In this document: one piece after another, positions 1 through 36,452 of the stretch
Position numbering within the stretch: the stretch's first letter is position 1
Layout: each line of letters opens with the position of its first letter
Assembly (NCBI GenBank): GCA_029224185.1
Contig: CM055206.1
Location: 18,391,393-18,455,392 of the forward strand
Direction: 5' to 3'
DNA from: Karalla daura
Lineage: Eukaryota > Chordata > Actinopteri > Chaetodontiformes > Leiognathidae
DNA: 64,000 bases
Notes under the pieces: model-generated
What the model was told of the DNA's origin: nothing
Seen by the model: only the letters and a program-made list of their open reading frames with translations
Databases searched by the model: none
Translations under genes and position numbers: made by a program

Positions 1-1089
1 TGCAAAGTAAGTTAAATTGCAAAGATAACTATCATGTAGGAAAAACATTTACAATACAAATGTTTCTCTTATTTTTAGGGTGAAGATGAAGGTCATAGAA
101 AACACTCTGAATGATGTTTTTTCAGAATCTTGCAGAATTGATAAATTATTTTTTGTTTTCGGATTAGCATTTTTTTCCTGATATGAGGATTATTAATTAG
201 ATATAAGATACTGTGAGATAAATTAATGTGCTGAAACGTTTTGTTTTCTGTCAACATCCAGTGATATATCAAACATTCCCTTGTTTCTACCATGTCAGAG
301 GAGAGCTGATCGATCAATTAATCAAGATGAGAGGCGCTAAATTGACCGATGACGGGACTAATCATGAATGTCATGACATAATTAATCATGTCATTGAAGT
401 TTTATTTTTTCATTGTACGGCCCCTAGAAAGCCATAAATTAATTATTATGCTTATGTATTACCAATAACCAATCAATCTATCCAGCTTTGGTTGATACTG
501 ACCAGCTGGTCAGCTGCATCGATCAGTCCTTGTGATGAATTTAAAAGCTAAAACAACCACAATCAACAATTATTGAATTATTTTCTGCATCTGGAGATGA
601 ATCAGTTGTTCAGGAACAATGAAACGAGAATGAAAACTCAGAGTGATGAGGGCGTGTGAGCTCCAACAGTCCTCAGTGTGTGAGTGTGTTTAGGGGCTCA
701 CCTGTCTGTCTGTCACCTGCTCGCTGGCTCCTTCCCTGGCTGCTGACCGTGATGTTTCTGGCAGCATCCTGACGGCTGGATAATGAGCTGAGGCTTAATG
801 GAGGCTGGCAGGAGACGCCGTCACCACCACAGCTTCCACAAACACCAGAGAGGCCAGGCAGAGGTCTCTGTCTGCCCCCTCTCAGCCTGGTCCCCGAGTC
901 AACCACACACACATCTGCCTCTGGCCCTCAGGGGCCAAAGTCTACACTGGAAAATCTAACTGAAGTCCCCAGTTTGTATCCCAGTCAGGCCATGTCCTCC
1001 CTGAGTCTATGTGTTTCCTCCCACAGTAAAAACAGTTGCATTTGTCCCTAGACGACTCTGAATTGACCCCAGGTGCTTCATGTGAGAGC

Positions 1090-1212
1090 TAATGGAGTGT
1101 GTGTGCATCCTGTGATGGACCAGAGACCTGTGCAGGGTGTTTTGGCCTATGTGAGCTGGAGCTGGACTCCAGCAGACCTCAGTTAAGGTGTGAAGTGATG
1201 GATGGATGGATG
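1090..1212 (+). repeat. Degenerate fish dispersed repeat ending in GATG tract
   Basis: The segment runs from a 'cctgtgatggac' core through 'cctgtgcagggtg' to 'gctggagctggactccagc' and ends in a short GATGGATGGATG tail. This is the layout of a very common teleost interspersed repeat whose copies end in (GATG)n. It is diverged. The class assignment is from memory. Confidence 0.5.
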
Positions 1213-1991
1213 ATGGAGGATGGATGATGGAGAATTGTTGCCGTAAAACACCACAGCAGAAATATCATTAACAAAACAGTGAAAATGCAGAATATTAGCT
1301 GAAAAATATGTCAAAAGCAACATTTCGACATGAATACATTCTGAAAATTGCACAGATGTAATTGCTAAGTTCCCTCACTTAAAGCACAAACCAGAGCATA
1401 ATGTCCTCCTCACTCAGGAGAGACAAGTCCATTAAGTCGAGACAATTGTTTCTTACATCTGATGAGCTGTAATAATTACATTTATCACAAATCTTTGATG
1501 TTTTAGACGCCAGATGTGAGTGGTGTCTGTCCTGAGCTGCACTGGCAAGATAAGTGGCAGACATGACTCTGCTGAAGGTGATGGATCTGCAGAGCAGTGA
1601 TGGGAGGGGCTGGGGGCCTGTGTATGTGTGTGTGTGTGTGGGGGGGGGGGGGGACGCACCACAGCAGTGTGATAATGTGACACTGTGCAGTGATGGGAAC
1701 AGCTGATAGGAACTGGAGCTGACAGCGTACAGCCTGGAAACAACAGCCAGGAAACATGAGTTAATGTGTGTGTGTGTGTGTGTGTGTGTGGCAGTACGAT
1801 ATGAATAATATACACTACAGGCCCGGCTAGTGAAGAATCCTCCACATCTTTCATCCCAACAGAGTGAAACACTGACCAGATGAAAGGTACCGAAGGCACA
1901 GGATGAGTTAGATCAGACCTCTGAAAAACAACAAAACCAATCTGTGTTTTGTGCTCGGGATGAAGAATGGAGAAGACAGAGATGGCTATGG

Positions 1992-1993
<2 letters not shown>

Positions 1994-2038
<45 letters not shown>

Positions 2039-2047
2039 TGTGTGTGT
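1994..2047. repeat. (TG)n microsatellite
   Basis: Near-pure TG dinucleotide tract of about 50 bp with a CG interruption at its right end. Confidence 0.95.
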
Positions 2048-4013
2048 GCATAATTGTTAGAGACTCAAAGCAATCAGTGTTAAATAAAAACCAACACAAC
2101 AGATTGGCTGTGCCCCGTAGCATCCTGTTATGGCCGTGGGGTGCATAGAACCATTATTTGCACTCTCTGTTTTCTCTCTCTGTGATAAACCGCGATCACT
2201 AACATCAGCAAAGTGAAGCTACAGGATCAACTCTGATAAGCTCTGAAGTGAAGATAAATGAAATCTATTCTTTGTTCATCCCTGGTCTCTTAGAATTGCT
2301 GGTTTAGCACCGCCTCAGCTTTCTATTTCACAGCCCCTTTACAAGCCTTTTTTTGAGGATTGGGAATATTAAGGTCTGTTTCTGGACAAATATGGTGCCC
2401 TGTCATGCTTATCTGGCAACCGCAGACACTGCTGATTGGTTTTAAAAGCCATTACAGTGAAAATGTGGTGAACATATTATCATAGATCTTCAAGAAAGCT
2501 GAGCAGAAGCATTGTTTTCATCGTGGGTCCTGCAGCGACCGCAGAGCAGCAAACACAGCAAAAATAATGTGAATCGACTCAGCACATTTTCAAATATCAG
2601 CACAAACAAGCAGCTGATGTGTCCTCAGTGTCGCACCGAACAGAGAAACTGCTCTCGCTGTGCTAAATGAAATAAACCGAGCCTTATCCCTCCGTTTCCC
2701 ATGCAGCGCCTCTGTCCTGCAGGCGTGGAGAAGTCACCACACAGAATCACAGTTTCCTGAGATTCTGCAGACTGCAGCTGTAATTAAACACTCGCAGCTC
2801 ATTTATCTGCTCGCAGGACTTCACGTATCGTATCATTTCACAGATCACTGAATATTCCCTGAGCGCCTCTGCACGAGAGACAGCAAACAGTGCACACCTG
2901 CCCTCTGGGATATTGGCAAACAGATGAACCGTAAGATTCAGAGGGTGCAAAATAAAACGCGCCCAGTGTTGCCAAACAAGAACTTGATGCAGCAGCTGCA
3001 ACAAAACGGATTCAGCTCCTCGCACCCAGGATGCAGCTGCAGGCAGGTGGAGCGCTGCAGGGAGGTGCAGAGCTCCGTCTGCTCGCTTTGACGTCTGACG
3101 TGAAGTACGAGCTGTGAGGCAATAACAATAACTGTAAAGCTCTTTACTGGCTGTGGATGGCTCATCAGAGCGGTTCATTCAGCAGTTTACACCTTCTGCC
3201 AAACGGCAGATTATCAATGATGATGGGGAGCCAATGAGAGCGCAGTGAAATAAGAGCGTCTGGTTGCTTTGGTCGGGTGTGAATGCTCGTTAAGCCATTT
3301 CCCCAGCCTGTGATGTAACTCGTCCACAACAGTCCAACAAAGAGAGTCAATGGAGTGTTGTGCTGACATCCAACCATCACAATTCACCTGTTCTTATACA
3401 AACAGTATCCCTTGTATTGTATCCCTGTCTGGCTAACACTTTATGACAAGCTAATTCAGTATTCAGAAATTACAATTATTTCAGCTTTTCCGAGAAATGC
3501 ATGAAGGAACCTGGTCAAGAAGCTAGGTGAATTCTAGCAAGCTGAACTAGAACAGTTTAATGACACACACACACTAACTAAATGACTCCTAGACAGTCGA
3601 GGAGAGTTATGGTCAAACTAATCACTAATTCTACGATTGTGGTGCTAGGATACCATCTTTGTGTGGGAATTTGGAAACCAGGCCTGTTCTGTACTCAACA
3701 AAATGACTTAAATAAACTCAGGTTACAAATCATTAAAACTCAACTGTTGACTTCAATATGACATAGAACATACACACTGCTGTGATAACGATCCAAATGC
3801 ATTTGATGAACCACATTAAAGATTCATGCTACTGAATGAGTCCACATTTTGTTGATGTTTTCTGTTTTTTTGTATTTTCATTTTGTTTTATCATCATAAA
3901 AACAACTTGCTCGTATGGGAATATAACATTGCCCCCAGGCCTCAGAGAGCTCCGGTGTGTGTTTCATTTCCAAGTGTGTATTGTGCTTGTGTGTGCGTGT
4001 GTGTGTGTGTGCA

Positions 4014-4044
<31 letters not shown>

Positions 4045-4222
4045 GTGTGTGTGTCTGAGGGGGTGTTGCGTCCCAGTGGTATAATTGAACAGAATCAGTT
4101 TTCCACCCCACTGCTTCTTTTCAGTTTGGACATCCCCGAAGATGTGTGTGTATGTGTGCGTGTATGTGTGATAAAGGCTAATCATGAAACACTGGCAATC
4201 TCCCATGTGAAGCGTGCGTGCA

Positions 4223-4272
<50 letters not shown>

Positions 4273-4364
4273 TGAGAGTGTGTGCGTGGTTATCTCAAGT
4301 GAGTCCAAATGACTTTTTTTCCACCTCATTACCCACATCATCGCAGCTCCCTCACTGCACTCAG

Positions 4365-4414
<50 letters not shown>

Positions 4415-5605
4415 GAAAATGTTAGAGTCAGCGTTTTGCGTTGGTCCTGTGTTTAAAAGCAGCCTGTCTCAGGCTGTGGTAACGTCCCACGTGAGGGTCA
4501 TGTTCATGTCCCAGGTTGACAGCTGAACCATCATAATCTCCTCAGTAACAGGCTGAGTCTCTGTGACCGACAGACAGGACAAGCAGACAATAATACTGTA
4601 ACTGTAAACAGGCAATTGGATGTGAGTGGCTCTCCTGGATGACTCTGTGGATCTCCAGACTTCAGTGTCTCATACTGAGAGTTGTGTAATATGGCGTAGA
4701 GTCACATTAAGACAGGTAGAGTCATATTGAGGTGCGTACAATCATGCGCTCAAAGTGCTGCCCAAAATATCGTCTTATTGTCACAGTGCTGAAAGGATTA
4801 CGCAATCAGCCACCAGAAATTGGATTTTCAGCTGTCACTTTGCACTATATTTAACTATATTATAACTGGACAAGATTGAAAAGGTGTTCTTCCTCATTTT
4901 CCAGGAGATTTCCTGATGAAATGTAACACGTACAGTATGTGTTTGCACAGATACTCGCACATCCCACAACATCTCTGTGTGTCAGCATCCATTAGCCTCA
5001 CCTGCTCCCCGGCGTCTGACCAGCTTTCCACTTAAGTGAACATCAATTAAAATCCACTTCATCAGGAGGAGATTTACTTCCAGTTGCTGTAGCTCTTCCA
5101 AACACTGCAGCAACATTTACTCACAGAATCAATCGCTCTGAGAAGCTCATCATAGTCACGTACAGGCAGCCACAGGCCCGAGCAGACAGGTGTGACCCCT
5201 GGGAATGGTGTGTGTGTTTCACAGTCGCTTCACTCTTTGTTTTTAGATAATTGAGGCTGTGTTGATGCATCTGGCAATAGATTTTGGCAAGATTTGGTAT
5301 TTTTACTGTATCTTGTAAGTTCCAGCTTAACTCCAATAGTACAAAACATTAAAACCCATTCAAACTGTTTGTTTTTCATCTCAGTGCCATTAAAGCACTG
5401 TATTCTATTATGTCAGCTCTCCACCACAGAAACAAAACTAGCTCAATGAAAGTAGATTAGATTATAATATTAATCCAGAATATGTTCATATTTTCATACA
5501 AACACCCCCTCAGGATGAATAAAATGTACCCTGAGCTGAGACCTGCCTCTGTTTTCATGAGCACCCACGCGTCTCTGTGTTTGTGTGTCCTTCACATGTT
5601 GGCAG

Positions 5606-10524
<4,919 letters not shown>

Positions 10525-10559
10525 CACTGACCCGGCCCGGGGCCCAGCCAGGACCTGGA

Positions 10560-10675
10560 GCTGGGAGGAGGGGAGGAGGGGAGGAGGGGAGGAGGGGAGG
10601 AGAGGAGGAGGGGAGGAGGGGAGGAGGAGGAGGGGAGGAGGGGAGGGGAGGAGGGGAGGAGGAGGGGAGGAGAGG
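10560..10675 (+). repeat. GGGGAGGA minisatellite after the slc30a3 stop
   Basis: Runs of GGGG separated by AGGA or AGGAGGA, beginning 36 bp after the stop codon on the sense strand of the mRNA. There are more than ten G4 runs in about 115 bp. Confidence 0.95.
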
Positions 10676-10806
10676 TGGGCGGCAGAGACGAGATTCCGGT
10701 TTGTTTTCATCATTAAGTCACAAGAAGTTCAGACAGTGGAGTCATTGATGTGTTGGTGGTGGGAGCTCCATACAAACACAGAGCGGCCTTGTAGTTCTCT
10801 CTCAGT

Positions 10807-10906
10807 CCATCCATCCATCCATCCATCCATCCATCCATCCATCCATCCATCCATCCATCCATCCATCCATCCATCCATCCATCCATCCATCCATCCATCC
10901 ATCCAT
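10807..10906. repeat. (ATCC)n microsatellite
   Basis: About 25 uninterrupted ATCC tetranucleotides in the slc30a3 3' UTR region. Confidence 0.97.
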
Positions 10907-11008
10907 CAATCTATCATCCTACCTGCTTGATTCCCAGTGGTTGTGAAGGTCCAGGAAGTAGGGCAACGCACGGCAAAGTCAGGGAATTATCCCTGGACAG
11001 ATCACAGG

Positions 11009-11044
<36 letters not shown>

Positions 11045-13723
11045 CCACAATTACACTCAGAGGAAATGGGAGTATACACACACACACACACTTCACATTA
11101 TTAATTTCTACTAATTTGTACGTAGACACTGCGTTTTAACTCCTCAAACTGGAACCTGCAAAGTGTGAAAATACTCTAGTGAAGAGCTGAAAACAATCAG
11201 TAGTAATTCAGAACCTTTTATGGTTAAACCTGCACTTTGCAATAAGTTAACCCTAACCTGATGAAGCGATTTGAAGTCTTTGGATTCTTCACAAATTCAT
11301 TAAGTGTCACAATTCAGCTAGACCTGGACTCACCTCATGCCAGAGAATCTGCTCCGTCCGTCTGTCTATCAGAGATTACCTGATAAAGGAATCTGTGAGA
11401 AATTTCATATTCAGTATTTTGGACTCATGAAGGGCTATTTTTGGTCATATTTGGCTCTACTTTCCACTTTCTTTTCTCCCTCGTCTTCTTCCAGGTCTCT
11501 GAGTGTTACCATGTCTGCAGTTTGCAGATCTTGGTGCTCAGTTTTGATATTTTTTTTTTAGCTTGGTCACTTGTTGTAATTCAGATGCATCAGACTCCAT
11601 TGTGAACGGTCTGTGACGTATCAGTGTTGAGGTTATTGTGCAGTCTGAGCTGAAGTGATAAGAGGATGAGATGATGAAGAAGTGATGGAGATCGAGGGGA
11701 AACCTCGTCTCAGCCATTGTTGACATGTGATCTAGCTGCGTCCCACCTCCTCTCTTGACAGAGACGTTGAAGTCGAATGGAGAGCAACATGACTGTTCAG
11801 ACCGAGGTCACTGATTATGTCGAGATTTAGGAGACATATAAAGGGGTCCTGAGTCTTATTTGGAGAAGTTGGACTTAATTAATGGGGAAAAAGAGTCAGA
11901 TCTGGGCCACCTTTGCCTGCAGTAAGAACATAGCCTCAGACTAGAATATTTGGTCATGAATAATCTCAGTTTCAGAGCAGAGTCTGAAGTCAGATGATTG
12001 TCTTCCATGGGAGCGTATCAGGCTGTGTTTGGAGGCTGCGGCCGCATCGATTGGGCTGAAGGTAAATGAACGAGTGTCAGAGCCTGAAAAAGCACTCGGC
12101 TGCTTCCAGTGTCAACGCGGAGCGGCGCTCAGGTCTGAGGCCAGCGATGAGTGATGGAGTCTCTCCGCCGGGCGATTAGTTTCAGCTTCACGCTGTCATC
12201 CAGCTCATCTTTCTCTCTTTCCTCCCGGAGCCTCGCAGCCATCCATCTCCTCTATGGCTCTCTGATCCGTCCTGCGTCCATATATCTATCTCTATCCGTC
12301 TGCCTGCTTCCTTTCATCTGTGCCGCGCTCTCATGTCCTGGACTTTCTACAGGAACGGTCTCAGCCGCCTCAGGTGGACCTCATGAACCCACACAGTCCC
12401 ACACACATTACATAGACTGATATTTACTCACATTTAGCTTGTTTTAAGTTCTACATCTCCCACAGTTAGCTCACTCTGCTGCCATTTGTATGGTCCTTGA
12501 TAAGAGCAAACGCGCCACAACACAGAAAACAAATGTTGAATTGACTGAAAACTGCAGTGTTCCTCCAGGCCTGTAGGGGGAGCCGACCCAAGAGATGGAC
12601 CAGTCCAATGATACGATCAGGTTGCTCCAAAAGTACTCCTGATCATCCCAGTTACGAGTTCACAATATGCATTTCTCTTTGTCAGATTTTGGCTCTGCCT
12701 CCTTTCTGTATTTGTGTGTTTGCCCTTGTCGACCATTATGACATAACTTGCTGTATTCCATTCAGATTTGTGCTCGTTTCACACATTGCTTGCATGGGTT
12801 TGTGTGTGCAATGACAGCAGGATGAGGCAGGCATGAGGAAAATCATCCCAATCTTTGCTGATTGATTACTTTTGCACTTGTCTCCCCATCACACCTACAC
12901 CTGATCACCCGATCCCATCCACAACCTCCTTGAGATGAGCTGTCACGACCAGTCTCCGCTCTGCAAACAGTCATCGGCCCTTTAGACTCAAATCTAATTC
13001 AACCCTAGGTTGATGCTGGTGCTCCAGGAGCAGGGCCTGAGTTGGTCTGAGGCTGTGTCTGAGCTCCGAGCTCTGCAGGCCTGATGTGAGGCCGCCTGTG
13101 GTGTTCCTGCTGCCGATGTTGATGTTTGACGTCCTGATCCACGTACTTTGCATGGTTGTTAGCTGTTAATCAATATCATGTACAGTGAGAGGTCTCTCCT
13201 TCAACTGCCAATCAGAAAACGTCCACGTGTGTGTCCGTACGCGGAGGATGAATCAAAGGTGTTTAAAATGTTCTATATTTTCACTGGTTTTTAAGGAGAG
13301 CCTGTACAGTTCCACACACCTCTCCTCTGGAGTAATGGAAACATGGAGCCGAGAGTGGAGTGGAGGCACAGTGAATGTAGTGGATGAGTTTCACCATTCT
13401 AGTTTTGATAAACATGCGTACAGATGAAAGAACGACTCGTTTCATTCCAGAAAAAAAGAAAAAATCGCCTGTTTGTTCAGTCACTTTGGAAGTGTAATGT
13501 TTGAGAATGCTCTGTGTCGTGCTGTAGCCGTCTTTGTGTGACTGTTGTAAATATGTGAAATATTGTGTATTTCCCGTGTAGGATTTTGTGCATACATGTG
13601 TAAATACGTTTCTCTGCCCTTGTACAATCTGTCCTCTTTGTGTCCACGTTGCATAAAACCACATGTCACATCTGTGATGTTTGATATTTCATTTTTATGT
13701 GGCAACACGTTTTTGTAAAGTGA

Positions 13724-13729
13724 AATAAA
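13724..13729 (+). terminator. slc30a3: Poly(A) signal AATAAA of slc30a3
   Basis: Canonical AATAAA inside 'tgaaataaaagactgcag', at the end of a T-rich stretch and before unrelated sequence. It is the best + strand 3' end before the convergent gtf3c2 gene. Confidence 0.55.
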
Positions 13730-14320
13730 AGACTGCAGATGCTGAGAAGAAAAGAAAAAAGGAAGAAAAAAGGCTGAATTATTACGAGCAGGTCTGCACC
13801 TCACATCACAGATTAGATAATGAAGGATTATAATTCTTTAACCACTTGGCCACCATAGTTGGATTAGTATGTTGGGATGTTTTTGGAGGGATAAACCGTT
13901 CTGCATACGAGCTGTAATCCTACGGAAGGTCATGATGGATGAGACTCCACTCTGAGGAAGATGGACGTCCAGAACATAGTTTCTTAGATCTTTGAATCAG
14001 ATGTAGAAACAGTGGAGTTTCCTCCTCTGTCCATCTGGTCTGAAGGGAACTGGTCATGTGACCCCTACGTCAGGTCACGTGACCTGGAGATGTGAACAAA
14101 GTGTTTCCATCACACTTTGAGATCAGCTTCTAGATGGACACGTCTGGAGGAGCAGCTCAGGGGAGGAGCTGTTTTCACTACATTAGAGAGGCTTTTTCTA
14201 TTTGTTTTCATGGAAGCTTTTAATTGTGATATTTAGGTTTTGTGTGTGCAGGAGTCATGGAAAAGAACCTTGTAAGGTCGTATAAAACAGTTAATCTCAC
14301 TTCTTCTTTGCTTAAATATT

Positions 14321-14330
14321 TTTATTTATT
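14321..14330 (-). terminator. gtf3c2: Poly(A) signals of gtf3c2
   Basis: On the minus strand two overlapping AATAAA hexamers (plus-strand 'tttatttatt') lie about 850 bp beyond the gtf3c2 stop. They are about 590 bp from the slc30a3 signal, so the two genes end tail to tail. Confidence 0.6.
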
Positions 14331-15175
14331 ACAAAAACATTCATCATGGAACACAGCAACAACAGGGACAGAGCAAAACAAGACGCAGAACATTTGAGTG
14401 TTTTCCCCCACGGTCAATAATGTCAGTTAACGACTGACACAATATGATCAGGATGTTGCTGAGCATCGTTCTGAAACGATGAGTAACCAGACGGAACAAG
14501 ACCATGAATTTACCTCTGAACCAAACATGTTGAAACCAAATGCAAAGAGCTGCGTCTGAGGAGCTTCTGGAAGGTGAAGCGCTCAGAGGGAATAAACTCA
14601 ACACGTAGAGAAAAGCAACAGTCGAAGAGAGGCCGAAAACATGTGACATCCAGCAGTGTTACCATAAAAAAAATTCAAGTATTTCCTCCCAGTTGCAGCC
14701 TGAGTTGTTCCTGTTCCTAAAAGAGAAAAACGAGCGGCTCTAAAAAAGCACAGCAGCAAAAGCTCTTCTCACAGATCGACTCCCACGTCTCCACAAGCAG
14801 ATCCACCTGATGTTAGGGCAGTGGAACGTGTAGAAACCACACGTTCTACCAGCTTCTCTCCATGTGGGACCTTCTCTGGACAGCGAGCGGCGTCTGGTCT
14901 GCTGAGTGGAGGCGTCACAGCCTGCGGCTGGGTGTGGCAGGGTGGGTGGAGGTGTCACAGCGTACGGACGCTCCCTGAGGTGTGACTGGCGCCCTGCAGC
15001 CAGGCTGCAGCTGACCCCAGGGGGAGGGAGGGAGGCCGCGCCTCGGAGGAGGAAACAGGAGGCGCCTTTAAAAGTCTAGTCTGCACCATCCTGTTAAAAC
15101 CAGTCTGCACGCCGCTCCTTCCTGTCTGTGGAGAGAGCGGCCCGTCCTGGAGCTGCAGTCCAGAGGAAGCCCTCG
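14331..15175 (-). other. gtf3c2: gtf3c2 3' UTR (inferred)
   Basis: Lies between the TGA stop at 15176-15178 and the minus-strand poly(A) signals. An open frame of 101 codons here has no exon signals and is treated as chance. Confidence 0.5.
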
Positions 15176-33217
<18,042 letters not shown>

Positions 33218-33896
33218 AGGTGTTGAGCTGTGGTCGTCCTCCCAGGTGCTTCCTCATGTGTGGAGCAGGTTTTCTTCTCACTCCTGCTCACACCGAGCAC
33301 AGAGGTGAAATCATTTCAGACACATTAACTCCTAAAAGGCTTTTTACAACATGTGGAGAAGTTTCTTAAAGGAAGATCACCCCCTCGTCACAACCCATCA
33401 CAGAACTGCATGGAAACATCGCAAAAACAACTCAAATGTGTTTAAATATACTATTTCTGTGGAAACTTTCAATCAGTGACTGATATATAATCCTAATATG
33501 ACCTTTAGGTCCCTCTGTCAGAGAGCTTCGAACCAAACCTCACTCGGTAAAGTGACATTTTTCAGATGATTTACATAACTTAGCATGTATGTGGGTTGTA
33601 GACGCACACTAGCTGCACTGAACTGACAGTAATAAGGCGCTCATTCATTCGGCGTATCTTTCAGACACCACAGAATCCGAGAAAACACTTATTTGACCAA
33701 TTCCCTACAGTTTGACACTTGTTTGCCTCACATCTTCTGCAGCCACGCTGGAGTCCACAGCTAAAGCTAACAGGCTAAAGAGGCTGCCTGCTACACCACA
33801 CTTCACACACATGTCCGTTGGGGACTTCAGCATGAAATCGTCCTCTAACAAACACGTGGCGTCAGGAAAAACCTGTGGAGAGCAATATAAGCTCAC

Positions 33897-34140
33897 CCTG
33901 CAGGACGCTGAGGCTTCCTCCTCGGTGGCGAAGGCAGAAACACGGATCCCGGTGAAGCTAAAGTCTGGCTGCCCCGGGATCGAATCCCAAACTCTGCTAC
34001 CGGGACACACTCGCTGGGAACTCCATGAATGTGCCGCGAAGGCAGGTTTTGTAGATTTTATTCCTCGGTAGACGGGCTAAGACCATCCCCTGCGGTGTTT
34101 CCACAGTGTGGGCTTGCTGGAGACACATCCCGCTTACATC
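33897..34140 (-). promoter_or_regulatory. gtf3c2: Candidate gtf3c2 5' UTR exon and promoter
   Basis: On the minus strand a good donor (CTGCAGG|GTGAGC) occurs at 33896/33897, downstream of a GC-richer stretch reaching about 34200 ('agcgcaccgccccctacc'). The coding exon at 33217 has an acceptor-like 'gtgagcag' about 75 nt upstream of the ATG. The transcription start is not determined. Confidence 0.35.
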
Positions 34141-34199
34141 AGATCAGCGCCATTTTTACTGTAGGCGCACAGTGAGCGCACCGCCCCCTACCAGCAGAG

Positions 34200-36352
34200 C
34201 GCTGAACTGCAGCTCTGCGCTCCTGAGTCATATCCACCTCTAGAGGTCAGATGAGGCAGCGCGTAGAGTAACACCCAGGATCCCTGCATCATGCCTCAAA
34301 CCTGACTCACATTATCAAACGAAACATACAAGATTAAATGAATTCAAGCTTTGAAACGCAGAAATTCTGCATCCATGAGAAGCCAAGGCGAGTGTGCTCA
34401 CTAGTTCCTCCACAGTAAGGTTAGAACAGACTGTGTCCCACAAGTCACTGTTACTGAAGACACAGACACCAGACTGACCATGAATTAAACTTTTTAATCA
34501 TCTGTGGTTATAACACTGCTGGTACTAAGAAATTAGCAGCACGTAACTCCTAGAAAACAAGTAATAATATATGAAATGTACAGGGTGTCTTCAGTGACGG
34601 GCTGGTCCACTAGTGAGGGGCCACAAAATGGAAAACTGAAGTGCTTTGTTCATTCATGTAGATGGCACAAGCTATTGACTGGACTCTTAGTCATACTGGG
34701 AGTGGGTTACAGAGGCTGAGTATGTTCTGTTTGGGTGGTAATGGTGAGGGGGATGGACAAGACTCTACTTCCAATTCCAACATCAGGACTGAACTCAGGG
34801 CTTTCATATCTTTACACAGCATCTATCGATAACAGTCCTCTACAAGATACTGGTCACACTGATCAAATTCAGACTAAAAGAAGCAACAAAAGAAATCAAA
34901 AACAAACAATCAAACAGCGGAACAGTGAGAAGCCTCAGCTCTTGGTGAACTGTTTTCCCTGGTCGAGAAGCTTTGCAGGGAAAGGTTTGGTCACAGCAGA
35001 ACAGCTCAGTCTCGTCACGTTGAGCACGCTTCCCTTTGTGTCCTCAAACAGGTCAAAGTGCATGCATGTGATAAGGACTGGTCCCAGGCTGAGGAGGACG
35101 AGGGAAGTATTTCATAACAGCCAGTTCAGTCCAGCTCTTCAAAATGATTTCACATCTGAATTTGAGGTTTTCTCCATTGATGTTTGGGGAAAAAAACAAC
35201 AATGGAAGCCAAAACAACAATCTACAAGATAAAACTCTGGCACTTGTGTTCTCAGCCTCACTGCCATGAATAGAGCAAAGTGACTGAAAACAGGAAGAAA
35301 CTGGTAATAATAACACAGAGAAGAACACTACGCTCTCTGAAATACGTCCCATGTCCCAAACGAGGTTGAACTCTTTCCAATTGAACAAACACAGGTTGCT
35401 CTTTAACAAAAACAACAACAGGTGAGTCTAGGTGGTCGAACTCTGCAGGCAGGGAGCGCGCCACACAGAATCCTGCACAGTCAACACAGTAAACTCACCT
35501 TTCAACAACCAAATACATTCATAAAGGCAAAAGATCTGAAAAAACAAAAGAAAGAAGTCACAAACATGATGGCAGATGACCGTCCATTACTGCGCACCAC
35601 TACAGTAGATACGGATGCAGATACAGAAACATTAGGCTACATGCTACAGGCTAAATACTGGGATGGAACAGCTCGACTAAATCTAAGATATTTAGATCTA
35701 AGAAACCCACCACGCCTTCGCCGTCACGTTTAGCTCCTCGTTCTGCTCTCCAGCCTCTGATCGTGTCACGAGCGTCTTTTAGACGAGGATTAGAAAAATA
35801 TAAGACACATTCTAACACAAGCCTGCAAATGCAACCTGCAGTTACAGCTTTTCAGGGTACTTTTTTTTTTAAGTAATGCAACATGATTTTTTTTTCCATT
35901 TGTTGGAAACTGGGAGTTGAGACTGTCAGAGAAGTAGAGGATCATGAGGTAGACCAACGGGATGCTACGTTCTGTGTGTGGCTCTCACGTCTGCTTTTAA
36001 CGAACGAACCTGATGGCACGACAACAATGTTCATCCTCCAGCTGCAAACGAATCCTCGTCGCTGTGAGTCTCTAGAAGACTTGGCCGCTTAATTATCTCA
36101 GCTTATTCTGCTGCGGTCGGGATGTTTCAGGACGTAACAAACAATAACAACAAAAATAAAGTGCGTAGGTGATGAAAAGGCAGTGATCAGGTGAAAAAAT
36201 AAAGAAAAAGCTCCGGCCAAAAGGATTAGGATCAGTCAACCAGAAAAGTTCAAGGAAACATGATCCAGTGGACCTGCTGCAAATGAAAGCAACCATGACG
36301 AGTGGTATGAAGTGATACAGATCATACTAAAGAGGCACGAGAGAGAGGGAGA

Positions 36353-36386
<34 letters not shown>

Positions 36387-36418
36387 CAGAGAGACAGAGA
36401 GAGAGAGAGAGAGACAGA

Positions 36419-36452
<34 letters not shown>

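Larger units (their letters stand above)
1..5605. other. Upstream or intronic region without a recognised gene
   Basis: I see no convincing coding exon here. The open frames are short or driven by (TG)n/(CA)n repeats. The stretch holds several dinucleotide tracts (about 1621-1640, 1765-1790, 1994-2047, 3985-4055, 4222-4250 and 4363-4412) and fragments of dispersed repeats. The first coding exon(s) of slc30a3 must lie here or left of the window; I could not identify them. Confidence 0.6.
10525..13750 (+). other. slc30a3: slc30a3 3' UTR (inferred)
   Basis: No coding exon is seen from the stop codon to an AATAAA at 13724-13729. The last 300 bp are T/GT-rich, as in a terminal 3' UTR. It contains the GGGGAGGA minisatellite (10560-10675), an (ATCC)n tract (10807-10906) and CA tracts (11010-11042 and 11075-11092). 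The extent is inferred from the poly(A) signal only. Confidence 0.55.

Noticed and set aside
14344..14649. 101-codon minus-strand open frame with hydrophobic residues
   Set aside because: It lies between the gtf3c2 stop and its poly(A) signal and has no exon signals or recognisable similarity.
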